A stretch of DNA of 64,000 nucleotides from Rhizobium mesosinicum (GTDB lineage Bacteria > Pseudomonadota > Alphaproteobacteria > Rhizobiales > Rhizobiaceae): positions 100,821 through 164,820 of the forward strand of contig NZ_JAEUAK010000013.1 in NCBI RefSeq assembly GCF_019511345.1, in the 5' to 3' direction. The notes under the pieces are model-generated. The model had not been told where the DNA came from. It was given only the letters and a program-made list of their open reading frames with translations, and searched no databases. The translations under genes were made by a program, and so were the position numbers. This document shows, piece by piece, positions 1 to 9,100 of the stretch; position 1 is the first letter of the stretch; each line of letters opens with the position of its first letter.

Positions 1-1
1 C

Positions 2-1045
2 ATTGCCAAGAAGGGAGCGGATGTGAAGAAGCCGGCGGAGCAATTCGACATGCTGAGAACCTTCCGCGAATTCCTGCAGTGGCGGCAGGGCGATTCGATC
101 ATCCTGGCCGAGGCCAATGTCCTGCCGGAAACCGATCTCGATTACTTCGGCGAAGATGGCGACCGCATGCAGATGATGTTCAATTTCCAGGTCAATCAGG
201 CGCTCTTTTATGCGTTTGCAACCACAGACACCGGTCCCCTCGTCAAAGCCATGGAAAAGACGCGCGCCCGGCCGCAAACAGCGCAATGGGGTCTGTTTCT
301 GCGTAACCACGATGAGCTCGATCTTGGGCGACTGAGCGAAAAACAGCGCCAGGCCGTGTTTGCCGCCTTTGGACCGGACAAATCCATGCAGCTTTACGAC
401 CGCGGCATCCGGCGCCGGCTGGCGCCGATGCTCAAGGATAGCGCCCCGCACATTCGCATGGCCTATAGTCTGATGTTTTCGCTGCCGGGAACCCCTGTTA
501 TTCGCTATGGCGACGAGATCGCTATGGGCGATGACTTGTCGCTGCCGGAGCGCAATTGCGCCCGCACGCCGATGCAATGGTCAAGAGAGCCCAATGCGGG
601 CTTCACCAAACACGATAAACCTGTCCTGCCGGTCATTGCGAAAGGCCCTTACGGATACCAGCACGTGAACGTTGCGGCGCAACGGCGCGATCCACAGTCA
701 ATGCTGAACTGGACAGAGCGCCTGATCCGCATGCGCAAGGAGGCGCCGGAGATCGGCTGGGGCGACTTTACCTGCCTCGATGCCGGTGATCCAGGCGTGC
801 TCGCTATCCGGTACGATTGGCGAAACAACGCCGTGCTGATAGTCCACAATCTGCATTCGAAGCCCGTGGAAGTTGAAATCGATCCTGATATCGGCGAACA
901 AGGACACTTGTTGATCGACATCGCCGATGGCGACAACAGCGAAGCCGACGATCGCGGTAGACATTGCCTGCTCCTGGAGCCTTATGCCTACAGGTGGTTC
1001 AGGGTCGGGGGATTGGATTATCTGCTGCGGCGAACCGAGATCTGA
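2..1045 (+). CDS. Trehalose synthase-like GH13 alpha-amylase family protein (C-terminal part, 5' end cut by window)
   Basis: The reading frame is open from the first bases of the window, so the N-terminal half lies outside; a GTG at 23 is only an internal codon. The visible part carries the GH13 acid/base glutamate in AEAN (near residue 38) and the catalytic aspartate in RNHDE (near residue 101). The block GDEIAMGDD followed by RTPMQWS and NAGFT is characteristic of trehalose synthase (maltose alpha-D-glucosyltransferase) and close relatives. The last 80 residues form the usual C-terminal beta domain. TreS interconverts maltose and trehalose in the cytoplasm. About 348 residues are visible; full-length TreS proteins are usually 550 or more, so roughly 200 residues are missing. 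Other GH13 sucrose- or isomaltose-acting enzymes cannot be fully excluded. Confidence 0.85.
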   Translation: MAKKGADVKKPAEQFDMLRTFREFLQWRQGDSIILAEANVLPETDLDYFGEDGDRMQMMFNFQVNQALFYAFATTDTGPLVKAMEKTRARPQTAQWGLFLRNHDELDLGRLSEKQRQAVFAAFGPDKSMQLYDRGIRRRLAPMLKDSAPHIRMAYSLMFSLPGTPVIRYGDEIAMGDDLSLPERNCARTPMQWSREPNAGFTKHDKPVLPVIAKGPYGYQHVNVAAQRRDPQSMLNWTERLIRMRKEAPEIGWGDFTCLDAGDPGVLAIRYDWRNNAVLIVHNLHSKPVEVEIDPDIGEQGHLLIDIADGDNSEADDRGRHCLLLEPYAYRWFRVGGLDYLLRRTEI

Positions 1046-1116
1046 GGGCTGGCAGGCAGATCGTCCACCTAAACGCGGCAAGGCAGGCGTCAAGAGCAAC
1101 GGTGGGAACGCGCGGC

Positions 1117-2463
1117 TTACTTCGCGGCGGTCACGCGCCAGACCGTGTTGCCGACATCGTCGGCGATCAGCAGGCCGCCGGCCTTGTCGACTGCCAGTCC
1201 GACCGGTCTGCCATGCGTCTGGTCGTCCCCTTGAAGAAAGCCCGTGACGATGTCTTGCGGTTTGCCGCTCGGCTTGCCATTCTGGAATGGGACGAAAACA
1301 ACCTTGTAGCCATTGAATTCATGGCGGTTCCAGCTTCCATGTTCGCCGACGAACGCGCCGCCCTTATATTGCGCCGGCAGATTGTCGGCGGTGTAGAAGG
1401 CCATGCCGAGTGGCGCCACATGCGAGCTCAGCGAGTAGTCGGGAACGATCGCCTTTGCCACGAGATCCGGCCTTTGCGGCATGACGCGCGGATCGACATT
1501 CTGGCCGAAATAGCTGTAGGGCCAGCCATAAAATCCGCCGTCCTTGACGGAGGTCATGTAGTCAGGAACAAGATTGGGGCCAAGCTCGTCGCGTTCATTG
1601 ACGACCGTCCACAGCGCATGGGTCTGCGGCTCCCAGCTGAGGCCGTTGGGATTGCGCAACCCATCGGCAAAGATCCTGAAGCTGCCGGTCTGCCGGTCGA
1701 CCTCCAGGATAGCGGCCCTATTCTTTTCCGCCTCGATGCCGTTTTCCGTGATGTTGCTGTTTGAGCCGACGCCGGCATAGAGCTTGTTGCCGTCTTCGCT
1801 GGCGACGAGGCTCTTCGTCCAATGATGGTCAATCGGGCCGCCTGGGAGTTCGGTCAGTACGGTGGCGGGCTCGGTTATCTTCGTCTCGCCCTCCTGATAG
1901 GGATAACGCCTGATGGCATCGGTATCGGCGACATAGAGTTCGTTGCCGACAAGTGCCACGCCGAAGGGCGAATTGAGATGGTCGAGGAAGGTCTCCTTGA
2001 CTTCGGTGACCCCATCGCCATCGGCATCGCGCAGCAGGGTAATGCGGTTGCTTCCCTCGGTGCTGGAGCCGCCGCCCGAGGTCGCCATGGATTCTATCCA
2101 GCCCATGATCAGATCCTTAGGTCGCTTGATCGACGCGGCAGGCGGCGCAATAGATTCGACCGCCAGTACATCGCCGTTTGGCAGGACATAGACCGAGCGC
2201 GGATGTTTCAGCCCCGTCGCCAGCGCCTTGATCTGCAGCCCGTCGGCGACTTTCGGCGTTTCGCCCTCCTTCCATCCGATGACCGAGGCGATGTGCATCG
2301 AGGGTATGAGATATTGCGCCTGTTCCGGCAGCTTGGGATTGGGACCGATTTCGCTCGTCGGGTCGGGCTCATTGTCGCTACAGCCAGCCAGAAGCGCGCC
2401 GCCGCCGCAGAGCAGGATCAGCGCCAACACATTGCAACGGAATAAAGCAAGGGAGCGGCTCAT
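1117..2463 (-). CDS. PQQ-type sorbosone dehydrogenase-like beta-propeller lipoprotein
   Basis: The protein has 448 residues from the ATG at 2463, which has an AGGAGGT ribosome site just upstream; a longer frame to 2580 has no such site. A lipoprotein signal peptide ends at LLAGC. The body shows six-bladed propeller features of the glucose/sorbosone dehydrogenase family, including LKHPRSVYVLPNGDVLAVES, DHHWTKSL, GLRNPNGLSWEP, VNERDELGPNLVPDY and GEHGSWNR. Such proteins oxidise sugars or aldoses with PQQ in the periplasm, but the substrate cannot be told and catalytic activity is not certain. Its start overlaps the stop of the DUF2231 gene (ATGA), so the two are translationally coupled and the membrane protein may be its partner. 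Confidence 0.85.
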   Translation of the reverse strand: MSRSLALFRCNVLALILLCGGGALLAGCSDNEPDPTSEIGPNPKLPEQAQYLIPSMHIASVIGWKEGETPKVADGLQIKALATGLKHPRSVYVLPNGDVLAVESIAPPAASIKRPKDLIMGWIESMATSGGGSSTEGSNRITLLRDADGDGVTEVKETFLDHLNSPFGVALVGNELYVADTDAIRRYPYQEGETKITEPATVLTELPGGPIDHHWTKSLVASEDGNKLYAGVGSNSNITENGIEAEKNRAAILEVDRQTGSFRIFADGLRNPNGLSWEPQTHALWTVVNERDELGPNLVPDYMTSVKDGGFYGWPYSYFGQNVDPRVMPQRPDLVAKAIVPDYSLSSHVAPLGMAFYTADNLPAQYKGGAFVGEHGSWNRHEFNGYKVVFVPFQNGKPSGKPQDIVTGFLQGDDQTHGRPVGLAVDKAGGLLIADDVGNTVWRVTAAK

Positions 2464-2909
2464 TCTTCGAGACCTCCTGTGCGCTGGCGTATAATGGCCC
2501 AGCCGAGGCAAGCATTGATCACGATCAGCACAGCAGCAACGATCGAGAGGGTCAGCCCTGTCGGCACGACTGAGGCCCATGCATCGCGGCTGTGTATGAA
2601 GGCGTTGAAGAGCGACACAACAAAGGCGGCTATGTTACCTATGATGTAGAGCCAGCCCAAACCGCCCCGCAGGAGAAGCCGCCCGCTGAAGATGTCGATG
2701 AGGACGGCAATGGCCGCCAGAGCACCGAGCAGCAACCCAAAGGTGAGAAGCCAGGCGGAAAAGTTCGTCCACATCATCTCGGCTGTCCGCCAATAGGCAA
2801 TGTCGGTCAGAAGCGCGCCGGTAAGGCAGGCAGCGGAAAAATGGAGCGGAATCGAGCGCAGAGGTGGCGCCGCGATTGCAACGTAAGAGCGCGTGATCGG
2901 GTAGGTCAT
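2460..2909 (-). CDS. DUF2231-like four-helix membrane protein
   Basis: This 149-residue protein has about four hydrophobic segments (around residues 20-35, 48-70, 80-102 and 115-138) and matches the general look of DUF2231 inner-membrane proteins. Family members often sit beside c-type cytochrome or PQQ-dependent oxidoreductase genes. Here the stop codon overlaps the start of the sorbosone-dehydrogenase-like lipoprotein gene by four bases. A role in passing electrons from that periplasmic enzyme into the membrane is an inference from position only. Confidence 0.7.
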   Translation of the reverse strand: MTYPITRSYVAIAAPPLRSIPLHFSAACLTGALLTDIAYWRTAEMMWTNFSAWLLTFGLLLGALAAIAVLIDIFSGRLLLRGGLGWLYIIGNIAAFVVSLFNAFIHSRDAWASVVPTGLTLSIVAAVLIVINACLGWAIIRQRTGGLEE

Positions 2910-3063
2910 GGTCGTGATCCGTAAAGGTTCTCCGGCGCTTGCCTAACCACTACCACTGGAAATTGTTCCGGATACGCGAACTGAAAAAGTAGCTTTCCCC
3001 CCAGGTTGTGGCATTTTGACCGGAACCGAAGCCGATGATCCGGCGTTGGTCTCCGGTTTCAAG

Positions 3064-4236
3064 ATGAGAGATTTTGCCGTGCCCCAAAACCAGCGCGCCG
3101 CCGCCAGGCAGCAGCAATCCCCCGCTCCCACAAAAGATGAAGCCCCAGTCAAAGAGGCAGAAAACAGTACCGAACAGGACCAGGAGAAGGAAAAGCGACC
3201 CTCCGTGATCAGGCGTCATCCGATTGCCGCTCTTCTCATCGTTCTTGCGCTGATTGCCCTTGCTGCCATCGGCTATGTGGTCTGGCTTATCTATTTCCAT
3301 CCCTATGAAACGACGGATGATGCGTTCGTCGATGCGCGCAGCTTCTCCGTCGCGGCCAAGATCTCGGGTTACGTGTCGGATGTTCCTGTCTCCGACAATC
3401 AGCATGTCGATGCCGGAACGGTGATCGCCAAGATCGACCCGCGCGACTACCAGATCGCTCTGGATCAGGCGCGCGGCGAGGTCGATGTCGCAAAGGCAGC
3501 GATTTCCAGCGCCGAAGCCCAGATCGCCGCGGCAGCAGCGGCAATTGACGAGGCCAAGGCGCAGCTGACATCGGCAGAGGCCGCCCTTCAATATGCCAAG
3601 GACGAGAACAACAGACAGCAGCAACTAGTCAAAAGCGGTGCGGGCTCCGAGCAGGCAGCCCAGCAGGCAGCGTCTACCTTGCGTCAGAACGAGGCGAGCA
3701 CCGCTCAGGCAAAGGCAAGCGTTACCTCCGCCATCAAGAACAAGGCGGCTGCCGAGGCCCAAAGGGAAAGCGCGGTCGCCAATCTGCATCAGGCGGAAGC
3801 ACAGGTCGAGACGGCCGAACAGAACCTCAGCTACACGACGATCACGGCCGCCCAACCAGGTCGCGTCGTGAAGCTCAGCGGGGCGAAGGGGCAATATATC
3901 CAGGCCGGACAGGCAGTCTCAATGTTCGTGCCCGACGAGATCTGGGTGACGGCCAATTTCAAGGAAACCCAGCTGACGGACATGCGGCCGGGCCAACCTG
4001 TCGACGTGACGATCGACGCCTATCCTGATCATGCCCTTCGCGGCCGCGTCGATTCCGTCCAACCCGGTTCGGGCACGGCTTTTTCGCTGCTACCGGCCGA
4101 AAATGCTACCGGCAATTATGTGAAGGTCACGCAGCGCGTGCCGGTCAAGATCGTTATCGACAATTGGCCGCAGGATGTGGCGATCGGTCCCGGCATGTCC
4201 GTGGTTCCGACGGTAACCGTGCGGCCGAGGAACTGA
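3064..4236 (+). CDS. emrA: EmrA/HlyD-type membrane fusion protein of a multidrug efflux system
   Basis: It has a cytoplasmic N-terminal tail rich in Gln, Ala and Glu, one transmembrane segment (about 58-82), then TTDDAFVDARSFSVAAKISGYV, a typical EmrA biotinyl-lipoyl entry. A long Ala/Gln/Glu alpha-helical hairpin follows (about 130-265), then a second lipoyl half and beta-barrel ending in VTVRP. It bridges an inner-membrane MFS pump to the outer membrane. The next gene, one base after the stop, is that pump. The start is uncertain: a TTG at 3016 is also in frame and would add 16 residues; the ATG at 3064 is chosen although neither has a strong ribosome site. Confidence 0.85.
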   Translation: MRDFAVPQNQRAAARQQQSPAPTKDEAPVKEAENSTEQDQEKEKRPSVIRRHPIAALLIVLALIALAAIGYVVWLIYFHPYETTDDAFVDARSFSVAAKISGYVSDVPVSDNQHVDAGTVIAKIDPRDYQIALDQARGEVDVAKAAISSAEAQIAAAAAAIDEAKAQLTSAEAALQYAKDENNRQQQLVKSGAGSEQAAQQAASTLRQNEASTAQAKASVTSAIKNKAAAEAQRESAVANLHQAEAQVETAEQNLSYTTITAAQPGRVVKLSGAKGQYIQAGQAVSMFVPDEIWVTANFKETQLTDMRPGQPVDVTIDAYPDHALRGRVDSVQPGSGTAFSLLPAENATGNYVKVTQRVPVKIVIDNWPQDVAIGPGMSVVPTVTVRPRN

Positions 4237-4237
4237 C

Positions 4238-5848
4238 ATGAGTGATGCCACAACAGCGGATGGCATGCCGGCATCCGGTGCCAGGGCTGTCAATCCGTGG
4301 CTGATTGCCCTGGTGGTTTCGCTCGCGACCTTCATGGAAGTTCTGGATACGACAATTGCCAATGTGGCGCTGCGCTACATCTCCGGCGGCCTTGCCGTCA
4401 GCGCCGATGAAGCTTCATGGGTCGTCACGACCTATCTCGTCTCCAATGCCATCATTCTCGTCGCCAGCAGCTTCATTGCCAAGCGCTACGGGAGACGGCG
4501 CTTCTACCTTCTGTGCCTTGCAACGTTCACCATCGCCTCCATCTGCTGCGGCCTTGCCTGGAATCTGGAATCCCTGCTGATTTTCCGGATGATCCAGGGC
4601 TTTGCCGGCGGCGGCATGGTGCCGATCTCCCAGTCGATCCTCGCCGATTCCTTTCCACCATCGAAGCGCAGCCAGGCTTTTGCCCTGTTCGGCGTCGCCG
4701 TGGTCGTCGCCCCCGTAGTCGGCCCGACGCTCGGCGGCTACCTCTCGGACAATTTCTCCTGGCACTGGTGCTTCCTGATCAACGGACCGGTCGGCCTTTT
4801 CGCCTTCATTCTCGTCTACTTCCTCGTGGACGAACCGGATTCGCTGCGCCAGGAGCGCGCGCGGATGCGCCGGCAAGGCGTGCGTTTCGATATTGTCGGC
4901 TTCCTGCTGGTTGCGACCTTTCTCGGCGCGCTCGAATTGGTTCTCGACCGCGGCCAGACGGAAGACTGGTTCGGCTCGAACTTCATCATTGGCGCGACGG
5001 CCATCTGCATCACAGCTTTTCTTCTTGCGATCCCATGGTTGATGAAAACGGCCAATCCCGTCGTCGACGTGCGCTTGCTGGCAAGCCGGCAATTCGGTTC
5101 CTGCTTCATCGTCATGCTGGCAACGGGCGCGATCCTGATCGCCACAACCCAATTCATTCCGCAGGTCCTGCAGCAGAATTTCGGCTATACGGCGACCTGG
5201 GCTGGCCTTGCGCTTTCGCCCGGCGGCCTAGTTACGATGTTCATGATGTTCGTGGCGGGACGGATCTCCAACAAGATCCAGCCGAAATATCTGATCGCCA
5301 TCGGCACCGCGATCATTGCAGCGGCGATGTATGACATGACGCGCCTCAATGCCGAGCTGAACTTCGGTTTCTTCGTCTGGTCGCGCATCTATCTCGGCTT
5401 CGGCCTGCCGCTGATCTTCATCCCGATGACCGCAGCCTCCTATGACGGCCTGAGACCCGACCAGACGGACCAGGCATCGGCCCTCATCAATGCGGCGCGC
5501 AACACAGGTGGTTCGATCGGCGTTGCGATTGCGTCAAACGTGCTTGCCCATCGGGAACAGTGGCATCAAAGCCGGCTGGTCGAGCACGTCATCCCTTCCG
5601 ATCCCACCTACAACCACGCGCTGCAGGGCGCCACGCAATATTTTGCCGGCAAAGGGGCAGGAGCTGTCGATGCACAATCGCAGGCCATGGGCTGGGTCGG
5701 CCAGCAGGTACAGATCCAGGCGAGTTATCTTGCCTATATCGACGTTTTCCACGTGCTGATGTGGCTGTCGCTTGCCGTTCTGCCGCTCGCCTTCATCCTG
5801 CGCAGGATCGACCTTGGTGAGGGTTCCGGCCATCAGGGCGGACACTGA
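4238..5848 (+). CDS. emrB: EmrB/QacA-type MFS drug efflux transporter (DHA2, 14 TMS)
   Basis: The protein has 536 residues and about 14 transmembrane segments. Diagnostic DHA2 motifs are FMEVLDTTIANVAL in helix 1, RYGRRR after helix 2, and GVAVVVAPVVGPTLGGYL (motif C) in helix 5. It is the proton-driven inner-membrane pump of an EmrAB-type tripartite system and begins one base after the fusion-protein gene, so the two form an operon. Substrates cannot be predicted. No outer-membrane TolC gene or adjacent regulator is seen, so the pair probably uses a TolC encoded elsewhere. Confidence 0.92.
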   Translation: MSDATTADGMPASGARAVNPWLIALVVSLATFMEVLDTTIANVALRYISGGLAVSADEASWVVTTYLVSNAIILVASSFIAKRYGRRRFYLLCLATFTIASICCGLAWNLESLLIFRMIQGFAGGGMVPISQSILADSFPPSKRSQAFALFGVAVVVAPVVGPTLGGYLSDNFSWHWCFLINGPVGLFAFILVYFLVDEPDSLRQERARMRRQGVRFDIVGFLLVATFLGALELVLDRGQTEDWFGSNFIIGATAICITAFLLAIPWLMKTANPVVDVRLLASRQFGSCFIVMLATGAILIATTQFIPQVLQQNFGYTATWAGLALSPGGLVTMFMMFVAGRISNKIQPKYLIAIGTAIIAAAMYDMTRLNAELNFGFFVWSRIYLGFGLPLIFIPMTAASYDGLRPDQTDQASALINAARNTGGSIGVAIASNVLAHREQWHQSRLVEHVIPSDPTYNHALQGATQYFAGKGAGAVDAQSQAMGWVGQQVQIQASYLAYIDVFHVLMWLSLAVLPLAFILRRIDLGEGSGHQGGH

Positions 5849-5954
5849 TCTGCCTGATGTCGGCAACTTCTTGTATATCCCCTTATCTGGGGGTTCATTC
5901 GAATCGCCGCATGTACTATGTATGCGGCGTGATACTCGCACGAGACAGGTACTG

Positions 5955-6146
5955 ATGACTCCAGAAATGTCCGGCTTTGAATGCACCCGCGGCAATGTCG
6001 TTTCCGGCAAATTCAAGCTTTCGAGCAAACTCCCCTACTTTATCGTCGCCGGACTTGCTGTGGCCATGTGGGCAAACTCCAGCGAACAGCCTGATGGTAC
6101 AGAGGTGGCAGCCAAACAAGCTACGCCGGTTTCGCTCGCTCGGTAA
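5955..6146 (+). CDS. Possible small single-pass membrane protein, unknown
   Basis: A 63-residue frame with one hydrophobic stretch (about residues 27-41, LPYFIVAGLAVAMWA) lies in the 355-base gap between the EmrB gene and the convergent ABC ATPase gene. No clear ribosome site precedes the ATG and I do not recognise the family. The basic N-terminus plus one helix is the only reason to list it. It may be chance. Confidence 0.25.
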   Translation: MTPEMSGFECTRGNVVSGKFKLSSKLPYFIVAGLAVAMWANSSEQPDGTEVAAKQATPVSLAR

Positions 6147-6203
6147 GAACGGTAATGTCCTGCGGCTGACCGCTGCGAAAATTGATCCGGCAGATGCCGG
6201 ATC

Positions 6204-7274
6204 TCAAATTCTGACGCCGCTCGCCTCATCGAAGAGATGCACCTGCGCCGGAGCCACCGCCACGCCGATCGTCTGGCCCGGCTGAACGGTTCCCCTGCCG
6301 GTTTCAACGATCGTCAACTCAGGCGTCGTCGCCGCAGTGATGAAGGTCGAGGAGCCCGTAGATTCGACGACCGCGACCGGCACGTCAAAATTCCCCTGCC
6401 CCTGATTCGTGATGCCGATATGCTCGGGACGGATGCCGACGGTAATCTTGCTGCCGGGCTGAATCTGATGATCGATGGCAATCGGCTGCCTGATCACGCC
6501 GAGCTCGAGTGTCAGGCTCTTTCCCTCCTCGTCGGCAATTGCGGGAATGAAGTTCATCGCGGGCGAGCCGATGAAACCGGCGACGAATTTGTTGGCGGGC
6601 TTGTCGTAAAGGTCGAGCGGCCGGCCCTGCTGCTCGATAACGCCGTCCTTCATGACGACGACGTGGTCAGCCATCGTCATCGCCTCGATCTGGTCATGCG
6701 TCACATAAACCGAGGTCGCGCCCAGACGGTCGTGCAGCGCGCGGATCTCCTTGCGCATATGGACGCGCAGCGCCGCATCGAGATTGGATAGCGGCTCGTC
6801 GAAAAGGAAAGCCTTCGGATGGCGGATGATGGCGCGGCTCATGGCGACACGCTGGCGCTGGCCGCCGGAGAGTTCCCGCGGATAGCGCTTCAAGAGATGC
6901 GAAAGGCCTGTCGTGGCCGCGACCTCCTCGGCTGCCTTCTTCGCCTCCGCTTTTGCGACGCCCCGCATGCGCAGGCTATACGTGAGGTTTTCCTCGACGG
7001 TCATATGCGGATAGAGCGCATAGGACTGAAACACCATGGCGACATCACGTTTGCGTGGCGGCACGCCGTTCATCAGATCGCCGGCAATCTTCAAGCTGCC
7101 ATCGGAAATGGATTCCAGGCCGGCCAGCGAGCGCAGCAGCGTCGACTTTCCGCAGCCGGAGGGGCCGACAAGCGCCACGAAGGTACCCTTGGCAATGGAC
7201 AGGTCGATATTCTTCAGGGCATGGAAGACGCCGTAATATTTGTTGACGCCGGCAAGCTCGATCTGAGGGGTCAT
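6204..7274 (-). CDS. Sugar ABC transporter ATP-binding protein (MalK/UgpC family)
   Basis: The protein has 356 residues from the ATG at 7274, which overlaps the stop of the upstream permease gene (ATGA). Walker A is GPSGCGKST, the signature is LSGGQRQRVAMSRA, Walker B is FLFDEPLSNLD and the switch histidine is in YVTHDQ. The C-terminal third is a TOBE regulatory domain (VGIRPEH), typical of MalK/UgpC-type CUT1 sugar importers. It powers the two permeases encoded just upstream in the same operon. It is the last gene of the cluster. Confidence 0.95.
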   Translation of the reverse strand: MTPQIELAGVNKYYGVFHALKNIDLSIAKGTFVALVGPSGCGKSTLLRSLAGLESISDGSLKIAGDLMNGVPPRKRDVAMVFQSYALYPHMTVEENLTYSLRMRGVAKAEAKKAAEEVAATTGLSHLLKRYPRELSGGQRQRVAMSRAIIRHPKAFLFDEPLSNLDAALRVHMRKEIRALHDRLGATSVYVTHDQIEAMTMADHVVVMKDGVIEQQGRPLDLYDKPANKFVAGFIGSPAMNFIPAIADEEGKSLTLELGVIRQPIAIDHQIQPGSKITVGIRPEHIGITNQGQGNFDVPVAVVESTGSSTFITAATTPELTIVETGRGTVQPGQTIGVAVAPAQVHLFDEASGVRI

Positions 7275-8098
7275 TTGAGGGCTCCCGAGGTGAGGCCGGA
7301 CACTATGCGGCGCTGCAAAAGAACGAAGATGGCAAGGATCGGCGTCACATACATCGTGGCGTAGGCCATGATATTGTTCCACTCATTGGTGTTCGGCCCC
7401 ATGAAGGAGTTGAGCCCGACGCTTGCCGGCTGAAGCTCGGCGGCCTGGATCATGGACTTGGAATAGACGAACTCACCGAAGGCCTGCATGAAGATGAGAA
7501 TGGCGCTGACGAGAATGCCGTTGCGGGCAAGCGGCAGCACGATGTTGAAGAAGGCGCCCACACGCGAATTGCCATCGACGAGGGCCGCCTCTTCGAGTTC
7601 CATCGGAACTGCCATGAAGGTGGCCCGCACCAACACCACGAAGAACGGCATGCTCTTTGCGGCAATGGCGATGATGACGGCAAGCCTTGGATAATTCAGC
7701 ATGCCGATCTGCGAGAAGCCGACGAAAATCGGCGTGATCATCAGCGAAGCCGGCAGAACCTGCAGCATAAGGATCAGGAAGAGGCCGATATCCACCCAGA
7801 TATTACGGTAGCGCGCCAGCACATAAGCGCAGCCGACGCCGAGCACCGTAATGATGACGACAGCACCGATCGCTATCAACAGCGAATTCCAGAGATAGAG
7901 GCCCATGTTCCGGGTTTCCCAGACATAGGCATAAGTGCTCCATTGCGCAGAGGTCGGCCAGAAACTTGGCGGTGTGGCAAACATCTCAGAGCCGCTCTTC
8001 AGCGCGGTGATGTACATCCAATAGAGCGGGAAAAGGTAGATCGCCGCCATGATGATGGCGATCGCGAGCATAAGGCGGTTGCGTGCAGTCTCGCTCAT
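7271..8098 (-). CDS. Sugar ABC transporter permease (MalG-like, CUT1)
   Basis: It has 275 residues and six predicted transmembrane segments. The cytoplasmic EAA loop is seen as LEEAALVDGNSRVGAFFNIVLP. The short N-terminal region with one helix before the periplasmic loop is typical of MalG-type subunits. It overlaps the MalF-like permease gene at its start and the ATPase gene at its stop, each by four bases, so the three are tightly coupled. It forms the membrane channel with the MalF-like partner. Confidence 0.93.
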   Translation of the reverse strand: MSETARNRLMLAIAIIMAAIYLFPLYWMYITALKSGSEMFATPPSFWPTSAQWSTYAYVWETRNMGLYLWNSLLIAIGAVVIITVLGVGCAYVLARYRNIWVDIGLFLILMLQVLPASLMITPIFVGFSQIGMLNYPRLAVIIAIAAKSMPFFVVLVRATFMAVPMELEEAALVDGNSRVGAFFNIVLPLARNGILVSAILIFMQAFGEFVYSKSMIQAAELQPASVGLNSFMGPNTNEWNNIMAYATMYVTPILAIFVLLQRRIVSGLTSGALK

Positions 8099-8997
8099 CC
8101 GCGCACCTCGTGGCGGGTCGAGCGGACGTAGACCACAGAAGCGAACATCACGAAAACGATCATGATGACGGAAATGGTCGCGCCCTTGGCGAAATCATAT
8201 TGGCGGAAAGACAAATCCCAGGCCCAGTATTGCGTGACGTTGGAGGAGTTGTTCGGGCCACCCGAGGTAATGGCGGCAAAGAGGTCGAACTGCTGCAGCG
8301 TGAAGATCAGGCCGAGCGCAATGATGGCCCCGATCGTCGAGCGCATCATCGGCAGCGTGATCGTCCAGAAGCGCTGCCAGGCGGTGGCGCCGTCAAGTTC
8401 GGCGGCCTCATAGAGATCGCCAGGAATACCGGAAAGGCCAACGGACAGCAGGATCATGTTGAAGGACGTGCCGAGCCAGATATTGGCGATGATGACGGCG
8501 TAAAGCGAATAATGCGGATCCGAGCGCCAGAAGATGTTGCCGGAGATGATGCCGCTTTCCTTGAGGATGAAGTTCAGGACACCGAAATCGCCCGAGAGAA
8601 TCCAGTTCCAGATCGCGCCGACGACGAGGCCCGGCATGACCCAGGAGACGAGGAAGAGACCGCGCAGCCAAGATGCGCCGGGGAAATTGACCCAGAAAAA
8701 CAGCGCCAGGCCGAAGCCGATCAGGAACTGGCCGGCGATCGAACCGACGACGAAGATCGCAGTATTGTAGAGGATCGGCAGCGTTTCCGGCTGGGCGAAA
8801 AGATCCGTGTAGTTCTTGAAGCCAACCCACGGGCGCGAGAAGGTGCCGAGGCTGAACATGTCAACCTCCTGGAAGCTCATCACCACGTTGTAGATAAGCG
8901 GCAGACCTGCCATCAGAAACAGAAAGCCAAGCGGAAAGGCGACAAGCACGATATCGAAACCGCGGCCATCCCTGACGCTGGAAAGGATCCTTCTCAT
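8095..8997 (-). CDS. Sugar ABC transporter permease (MalF-like, CUT1)
   Basis: It has 300 residues with about six transmembrane helices and an EAA loop, YEAAELDGATAWQRFWTITLP. GGAGG lies just before the ATG at 8997. It lies 103 bases after the binding-protein gene. The length and absence of the large MalF periplasmic domain fit the common CUT1 type for mono- and disaccharides such as trehalose, sucrose or alpha-glucosides. The substrate cannot be settled from the sequence. Confidence 0.93.
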   Translation of the reverse strand: MRRILSSVRDGRGFDIVLVAFPLGFLFLMAGLPLIYNVVMSFQEVDMFSLGTFSRPWVGFKNYTDLFAQPETLPILYNTAIFVVGSIAGQFLIGFGLALFFWVNFPGASWLRGLFLVSWVMPGLVVGAIWNWILSGDFGVLNFILKESGIISGNIFWRSDPHYSLYAVIIANIWLGTSFNMILLSVGLSGIPGDLYEAAELDGATAWQRFWTITLPMMRSTIGAIIALGLIFTLQQFDLFAAITSGGPNNSSNVTQYWAWDLSFRQYDFAKGATISVIMIVFVMFASVVYVRSTRHEVRG

Positions 8998-9100
8998 GGG
9001 TCCTCCATTGCTCCGAACGGGGCTGCCCGGCCAAGCCGCAGCAGCCCCTTCCGGGAGGAAAATCTTGGATGGCCGTCAGGCCATCCGGTGATGCGAGAGA

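Noticed and set aside
964..1764. 266-residue plus-strand frame opposite the sorbosone dehydrogenase
   Set aside because: Antisense to a supported lipoprotein gene with a good ribosome site; no domain seen.
4417..5334. 305-residue plus-strand frame inside the EmrB gene
   Set aside because: Out-of-frame shadow of the MFS transporter with Arg/Pro-rich content.
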